Of a stretch of 17,199 bases of DNA, positions 13,624 to 17,199 are shown piece after piece. The stretch is from NCBI GenBank assembly GCA_017559885.1, contig JAFYQN010000158.1:1-17199 (forward strand), written 5' to 3'. The notes beneath the pieces were generated by a model. It worked only from the letters and a program-made list of their open reading frames with translations, was not told the origin of the DNA and ran no database searches. Both the position numbers and the translations under genes were made by a program. This DNA is from Clostridia bacterium. GTDB taxonomy: Bacteria; Bacillota; Clostridia; Oscillospirales; Acutalibacteraceae. Every line of letters starts with the position of its first letter. The first letter of the stretch is position 1.

Positions 13624-14364
13624 ATGATTAAAGTAGGAATCGCCGACTATGGCCTTAACGTTTGGTACGGCAATATGCACGACTACGAGTGGCGACTTAA
13701 AATGCTCAAAGAGTTAAACTTTGACGGCATTGAGCGTCTTGAAGCGGCAACTGCCGAGCGCGCGCTTGAGTACAATGCCCTCGCGCGAAAACTCGGTATG
13801 GACTTTGTCACCTGCCGTGGCACTAATGCCGCCGATACACTTACCTTTTCGGCAGGACTTAACAAAGAATATATTTGGGTACAATCAAACGCTACCGATT
13901 TTGACACCTTTTACCGTCACGCTAATCATCAAGCAGAAGTTGCCGCGCAATACGGTCTAAAGGTTGGTATCCACAATCATTTAGGCACACCTGTCGAAAC
14001 CGAAGAACAATTAGAAAAGTTTTTGGCTCGTTGCCCCGATTGCTATATCGTGTTTGACATTGGTCATCATCACGGTGCAGGCGGTGACCCATTATATATT
14101 GTCGAAAAATATTTCGACCGCCTTGTAACCGTACACTTTAAAGACTACGTTATAAAAGACCCCGACGCTACAGTTTGGTCAAGCCGACTCCGCTTTTGCG
14201 AACTTGGCGGCGGTGTTATGGGCGATATACCCGCTAAAGTTGCAAAACTTTTGCAAGATAAGGGGTACAACGGTTGGGTTATGGTCGAGCACGATACTCA
14301 CCTACGTGACCCACGCATTGATTTAAAAATTAGCCGCGATTATCTTAAAGATTGCGGTATATAG
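13624..14364 (+). CDS. Sugar phosphate isomerase/epimerase-type TIM barrel (IolE-like)
   Basis: The 246-residue protein belongs to the xylose-isomerase-like/AP-endonuclease-2 TIM-barrel superfamily, which includes inosose dehydratase (IolE), hydroxypyruvate isomerase and 3-keto-glycoside processing enzymes. Barrel landmarks with likely metal ligands are GIERLEA (E40 nearby), GIHNHLG (HNH at 117-119), VFDIGHHHGAGGDP (D145, H148), VHFKD (171-174) and MVEHD (E222). The GHHHGAGGDP and the late LGGG...VEHD stretches resemble IolE most. It should be a soluble, divalent-metal-dependent enzyme acting on a keto-sugar or inosose made by one of the flanking dehydrogenases. TGAGG precedes the ATG; a terminator-like hairpin separates it from the upstream gene. 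The next gene follows after 11 bp, its ribosome binding site beginning at this gene's stop. The exact reaction is not determined. Confidence 0.88.
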   Translation: MIKVGIADYGLNVWYGNMHDYEWRLKMLKELNFDGIERLEAATAERALEYNALARKLGMDFVTCRGTNAADTLTFSAGLNKEYIWVQSNATDFDTFYRHANHQAEVAAQYGLKVGIHNHLGTPVETEEQLEKFLARCPDCYIVFDIGHHHGAGGDPLYIVEKYFDRLVTVHFKDYVIKDPDATVWSSRLRFCELGGGVMGDIPAKVAKLLQDKGYNGWVMVEHDTHLRDPRIDLKISRDYLKDCGI

Positions 14365-14375
14365 GAGGAAATATT

Positions 14376-15437
14376 ATGTCAAATCCAATCAAATTAGGCC
14401 TTGTCGGCATCGGCCGCGCAGGCTGGGGTATGCACGTAAGGGATATAGAACAAAAACCCGATAAGTATCAATACGTTGCCGCTTGCGACCTACTACCCGA
14501 AAGAGTAGAAAAAATGGTAGAAAAATTTGGTTGCAAGGGTTACAGCAACATCGACGACCTTTTAGCCGATAGCGATGCCGAAATCGTTTGTATCGCAACC
14601 CGTTCTTGCGACCACCATGAGCATGGCATCAAGGTACTAAAGGCAGGCAAAGACCTTCTTATGGAAAAACCAATGGGTCTTACGTACGCGCAGGCAAAAG
14701 ACCTTTTTGACACCGCGCGTGAACTTGGTCGTAAAATATATATGCGTCATAACCGTCGTTTTGAAGCAGTGTTTAACGAGGTAAAAAACACTATCGACTC
14801 AGGTATTTTGGGCAACGTATATGAAATAAACATTTCACAAGGCTCTTTCCAACACCGCGACGACTGGCAAACCTTAAGCGAGTTTGGCGGCGGTCAACTT
14901 CTTAACTGGGGACCACACATCATCGACCACTCTCTCCGTTTGCTTGGCTCTCCACTAAAAAATATCACAGGCGAGCTAAAACAAGTAACCGCAGGCGGCG
15001 ACTGTGAAGACCACGTTATTATTCACTACGAAAGCGAAGCAGGCAGAACCGTTAATATGTGCATTAGCGGTGGTATGGCGCTTAATATGGGTAGAATTTT
15101 CTCGGTTTATGGTGACCGCGGCGCTATGGTTTGTAACGATTTTAATATTAAACTTCGTTACATCGACCCCCAACTCGAAATTCCACCTGTAGTATCTGAC
15201 CCAGGTACCCCCGGCGCTGCATTTGGCGCAAGCGGCACCTACGCTTCGGCCACCGAAGTTAAGTGGATAGAAAAAGAATACAAACTTCCCGGCGAAGATT
15301 TGTCGGTTATTTGGGACTACATGTACGAAAGCTACCGAAACGGCGCCGACTATCCAATCAAAGAGGACGAAGCGCTACAGGTTATGGAAGTAGCCGAGGC
15401 AATCCGCAAAGATACAAAATTTGATTTTCATAAGTAA
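14376..15437 (+). CDS. Second Gfo/Idh/MocA family oxidoreductase
   Basis: This is a 353-residue NAD(P)-dependent dehydrogenase of the Gfo/Idh/MocA family, acting on a sugar, inositol or keto-sugar. The Rossmann site LGLVGIGRAGWGMH is at residues 7-20, EKP at 97-99 (K98), and the active-site region NWGPHIIDHSLRLLG with H181, D184 and H185 at 177-191. The sequence is clearly different from the first oxidoreductase of the cassette and lacks its cysteine group, so this is not a recent duplicate. I chose ATG 14376 with a perfect TAGGAGG 7 nt upstream; the frame extends back into the isomerase gene but without support. It ends the cassette at a terminator hairpin. Two different dehydrogenases around one isomerase suggest oxidation and re-reduction steps of one pathway. 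Confidence 0.92.
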   Translation: MSNPIKLGLVGIGRAGWGMHVRDIEQKPDKYQYVAACDLLPERVEKMVEKFGCKGYSNIDDLLADSDAEIVCIATRSCDHHEHGIKVLKAGKDLLMEKPMGLTYAQAKDLFDTARELGRKIYMRHNRRFEAVFNEVKNTIDSGILGNVYEINISQGSFQHRDDWQTLSEFGGGQLLNWGPHIIDHSLRLLGSPLKNITGELKQVTAGGDCEDHVIIHYESEAGRTVNMCISGGMALNMGRIFSVYGDRGAMVCNDFNIKLRYIDPQLEIPPVVSDPGTPGAAFGASGTYASATEVKWIEKEYKLPGEDLSVIWDYMYESYRNGADYPIKEDEALQVMEVAEAIRKDTKFDFHK

Positions 15438-15442
15438 TATAA

Positions 15443-15473
15443 AAACGGCTTGAGGTTTAACCTCAAGCCGTTT
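15443..15473. terminator. Bidirectional terminator between cassette and DUF4349 gene
   Basis: AAACGGCTTGAGG (15443-15455) pairs with CCTCAAGCCGTTT (15461-15473) around TTTAA. Read on the minus strand it is followed by TTTTTATATT, so it serves the DUF4349 gene best; the plus-strand tail TTTAATTATA is weaker but usable. Confidence 0.88.
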
Positions 15474-15482
15474 AATTATAAA

Positions 15483-16316
15483 TTATTTATCATCTTTTTT
15501 TGCTTTTTTCTTCTTTTCAGATATGCGTACTGCAATAATTATAATTACAGTAATAATCACAGGAAGAGACAAATAAGGAATTGCCGACAAAGCAAAAGCA
15601 AACAATCCGGTTATAAATTTGCCTACGTTTTTAAATCCGTTAACTATATTATTACCTATCTTGCTCCAATAACCCTCGCTTTTAACCTCACGCTCGACCT
15701 CATGAACGGTTAGCGTTATGGTGCTGTAATCGGTCTTGTTTTCCAAACTGTTTAACTGCGCGGTATAAGACTCAATTTTTGCTCTTACCTCTGCAAGACT
15801 TTCCTTAACCGAAAGTAAATCGGTAACGTTGTTTGCCTGTTTCATTATTTCGATAAGACTTTCCTCTTCGGCTTTATAAACCTTGATTCTTGCCTCAACA
15901 TCAACGTATTCCTCGGTTACGTCCTGTATGTTTTCGCTACGGCTATTTACCGTAACGTTTTGCGAGGCAAATTCGGTAAAACTGTCGGTTTTGCCCACGG
16001 GAATTCTAATTGTAGCGGTAAATGTTCTAAGTTCGGAATAGTTTGATTCGTTAGAACTCTCAATATATCCGCCGCTTGAAGTAACGTTTTTACGAATAGA
16101 TTCAATATAGTTGTCGTAATCTTTGGTATCAACCGATAAAGAAACCTCTTTTATAAGTTTACGCGACGAAACAGTCTCGCTTTCTAAAACGGTTTCAGAC
16201 TCTGAAACAACTTCAACTTTATTCTTATAAACCTTTTCTTTGGCCGGCGAAGCACAACCACAAAGCATTGCCATAATAAGAATAATACTAATTGCCAATG
16301 TAATAAGTTTTTTCAT
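15483..16316 (-). CDS. DUF4349 lipoprotein with coiled coil and C-terminal membrane anchor
   Basis: The 277-residue protein matches the DUF4349 family of bacterial lipoproteins. It starts with a signal peptide and lipobox LCGC (lipid on C21; the cysteine at -2 is unusual but acceptable). A Ser/Glu-rich linker (~35-50) leads to the DUF4349 core (~52-215), with RKLIKEVSLSVDTKDYDNYI, SGGYIESSNES and VTEEYVDVEARIKVYKAEEESL. A predicted coiled coil follows (~130-190: LLSVKESLAEVRAKIESYTAQLNSLENK). A long hydrophobic segment near the C-terminus (IPYLSLPVIITVIIIIAVRI) ends in a Lys-rich tail, so both ends are probably at the membrane. ATG 16316-16314 follows AAAGGAAG; the longer frame upstream includes the promoter. 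It is monocistronic, with its own promoter (16341-16369) and terminator. Family function is unknown. Confidence 0.9.
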   Translation of the reverse strand: MKKLITLAISIILIMAMLCGCASPAKEKVYKNKVEVVSESETVLESETVSSRKLIKEVSLSVDTKDYDNYIESIRKNVTSSGGYIESSNESNYSELRTFTATIRIPVGKTDSFTEFASQNVTVNSRSENIQDVTEEYVDVEARIKVYKAEEESLIEIMKQANNVTDLLSVKESLAEVRAKIESYTAQLNSLENKTDYSTITLTVHEVEREVKSEGYWSKIGNNIVNGFKNVGKFITGLFAFALSAIPYLSLPVIITVIIIIAVRISEKKKKAKKDDK

Positions 16317-16340
16317 AAAAACACTTCCTTTCATAAATTC

Positions 16341-16369
16341 ATTATATAATATACTCTCGCTTTTTGCAA
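16341..16369 (-). promoter_or_regulatory. Sigma-A promoter for the DUF4349 gene
   Basis: On the minus strand TTGCAA (16369-16364), 17 bases, then a perfect TATAAT (16346-16341) lie about 25 bp before the start codon at 16316. It lies immediately next to the hairpin at 16378-16419. Confidence 0.7.
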
Positions 16370-16377
16370 TAAAAAAA

Positions 16378-16419
16378 TTGGACACATCATAAGGTAAAAC
16401 CTCAAAATGATGTGTCCAA
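16378..16419 (-). terminator. Strong minus-strand terminator without an intact gene
   Basis: TTGGACACATCAT (16378-16390) pairs perfectly with ATGATGTGTCCAA (16407-16419). Inside the 16-nt loop AGGT and ACCT can pair as a second short stem. On the minus strand seven T follow directly. The only minus-strand coding trace upstream is the short tail at 16483-16539, so the gene it served seems to have been lost. Confidence 0.75.
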
Positions 16420-16482
16420 CTTATTTTTAGCCAAATTTTTGTGATGGTAAATTTACAAGAGTGTCAAAACCCTCATAAACCC

Positions 16483-16539
16483 TTATTTATTAAGCGCTTC
16501 ATTAACTGCAACTGCGCAAGCCAACCATTGTAGGCAATA
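16483..16539 (-). pseudogene. Possible 18-codon C-terminal remnant of a minus-strand gene
   Basis: Between an in-frame stop and TAA at 16485-16483 the minus strand reads YCLQWLACAVAVNEALNK. There is no start codon or ribosome binding site. It lies 64 bp before the strong minus-strand terminator at 16378-16419, the usual distance for a gene end. The frame is short enough to be chance; the terminator is the main reason to take it seriously. The parent family is not recognised. Confidence 0.3.
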
Positions 16540-16652
16540 TTACAGTTCCTGCTTCTACCTACACAAGAGATGCCGTAACCGGCGAATATATCCTAACTCC
16601 AGGCATCGCAACACTTGTAGCAATAAGCATAGTAAAAATCAAAAAATTATAA
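16506..16652 (+). pseudogene. C-terminal remnant of a plus-strand gene, possibly a surface protein tail
   Basis: An open stretch of 48 codons follows a TAA at 16503-16505 and ends at TAA 16650-16652, with no start codon or ribosome binding site. The likely protein-like part is TIVGNITVPASTYTR, then DAVTGEYILTPG and the hydrophobic IATLVAISIV ended by KIKKL. A TG dipeptide, a hydrophobic stretch and a basic tail recall the C-terminal anchor of Gram-positive surface proteins, but no LPxTG is seen. A hairpin with a T-rich tail follows at once (16655-16683), as after a true gene end. I read it as the surviving 3' end of a deleted or rearranged gene. The family is unknown. Confidence 0.45.
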
Positions 16653-16654
16653 AG

Positions 16655-16683
16655 CTATCACAGTTTTTTGTGACAGTTTTATT
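16655..16683 (+). terminator. Terminator hairpin after the plus-strand remnant
   Basis: CTATCACA (16655-16662) pairs with TGTGACAG (16669-16676) with one A-C mismatch around a T-rich loop, followed by TTTTATT. Read on the minus strand it is followed by an A/T-rich tail ending in six T, so it could also end the gene stopping at 16707. Confidence 0.65.
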
Positions 16684-16706
16684 GTATAACAAATTACAAA
16701 ACAAAC

Positions 16707-17199
16707 TCAGCTATCTTGCAATCCAACAGATATCGAAAGATCCTTGCAAATATTATTTAATGCCGTGCTCAGCTCAGAAACAGCAGTCTCGATCTCCTGC
16801 TTTTTCTCTTCGCTCTGTCTGGAAATTGCAGTAGCCTGCTCTACCTGAGCTTCCAATGAAGTAATCTGTTCATTAAAATAATCCAAGATCAGTTTCTTGA
16901 CATTTATCTGCATTGTGGAATATACCTCTTCAATAGCAGCAAATGTTGCCACTCTTAAATCAGGGAACTGTCCCTTTATATCCTTGATCACATCAGGCAT
17001 ACTTTTTTTGATTTCTCTATGGCGCATAGATCCGGCAATAAAATCCGTTACATAGCATGCCCACGAAGAGGAAAACACCATACTTCCGACAGTTGCTACA
17101 TTATCGCCTTTTGTCCAACTCTTATTGCTCAAAGCAAGCTTAAAAGATGGTGTTGTTATTAAACCTACAGTTGAAAAATCTTCACTGATATTGGTAGAA
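16707..17199 (-). CDS. C-terminal part of a coiled-coil protein, possibly dynamin-like; runs off the window
   Basis: The minus-strand frame is open from the window edge to the TGA at 16709-16707, giving 164 complete codons. An in-frame TTG at 17132 is not a convincing start: no Shine-Dalgarno precedes it and the frame continues upstream as ...VGLITTPSFKLAL. A hydrophobic patch (VATVGSMVFSSSWACYVTDFIAG) precedes a basic stretch. The last ~80 residues are a clear coiled coil (FNEQITSLEAQVEQATAISRQSEEKKQEIETAV...). The layout, hydrophobic patch then helices ending in a Gln/Glu-rich coiled coil, is reminiscent of the C-terminus of bacterial dynamin-family GTPases; I see no GTPase motif because that part lies outside. 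Codon choice differs from the rest of the window: glutamine is CAG in 7 of 8 cases and glycine mostly GGA. This suggests transfer or a join of different sequence. Confidence 0.7.
   Translation of the reverse strand, partial: STNISEDFSTVGLITTPSFKLALSNKSWTKGDNVATVGSMVFSSSWACYVTDFIAGSMRHREIKKSMPDVIKDIKGQFPDLRVATFAAIEEVYSTMQINVKKLILDYFNEQITSLEAQVEQATAISRQSEEKKQEIETAVSELSTALNNICKDLSISVGLQDS

Overview
The window looks like a chromosomal segment of a low-to-moderate G+C Gram-positive bacterium of the Bacillota, most likely an anaerobic Clostridia-type organism. Supporting signs are strong AGGAGG-type ribosome binding sites, sigma-A promoters close to TTGACA-N17-TATAAT, several lipobox lipoproteins, a BcrA-type ABC pair, a DUF951 protein, and Bacillus-like tRNAs. 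No species can be named from sequence alone.

Layout. On the minus strand, positions 1-1480 carry the N-terminal two thirds of release factor 1 (prfA), a DUF951 gene whose stop overlaps the prfA start (TAATG), and a low-molecular-weight tyrosine phosphatase with its own promoter and terminator. Positions 1627-2964 (+) hold two lipoprotein genes. They converge on a cytoplasmic GH2 beta-mannosidase (3019-5403, -) across a bidirectional terminator. At 5558-5812 a perfect-consensus promoter drives a tRNA pair (CAU anticodon, then Trp) that ends in an intrinsic terminator. The terminator is followed by heptamer repeats and a long hairpin.

From 5968 to 8672 (+) lies a probable three-gene operon: ABC ATPase, ABC-2 permease (ATGA overlap) and a cysteine-rich FliB-type lysine N-methylase. 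Positions 8803-11302 (+) encode a SulP transporter lacking a STAS domain and, 4 bp later, a divergent CLC anion transporter. An AraC-type regulator (11326-12168, -) faces away from a sugar or polyol cassette (12289-15437, +): a Gfo/Idh/MocA oxidoreductase, an IolE-like TIM-barrel isomerase/dehydratase, and a second Gfo/Idh/MocA oxidoreductase, with a terminator-like hairpin after the first gene. The AraC protein probably controls this cassette. The mannosidase may belong to the same carbohydrate economy, but that link is weak.

A DUF4349 lipoprotein (15483-16316, -) precedes a disordered right end. Within about 300 bp there is an orphan minus-strand terminator, an 18-codon minus-strand gene tail, and a 48-codon plus-strand gene tail with its own hairpin. 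These are followed by a minus-strand coiled-coil ORF running off the window with clearly different codon usage (CAG and GGA rather than CAA and GGC/GGT). That end looks like a rearrangement scar, a transferred segment or an assembly join.

No proven new system is visible. The points most worth checking are the right-end junction, the oxidoreductase-isomerase-oxidoreductase cassette, the non-canonical CLC selectivity loop, and the methylase linked to an ABC exporter rather than to flagellar genes.
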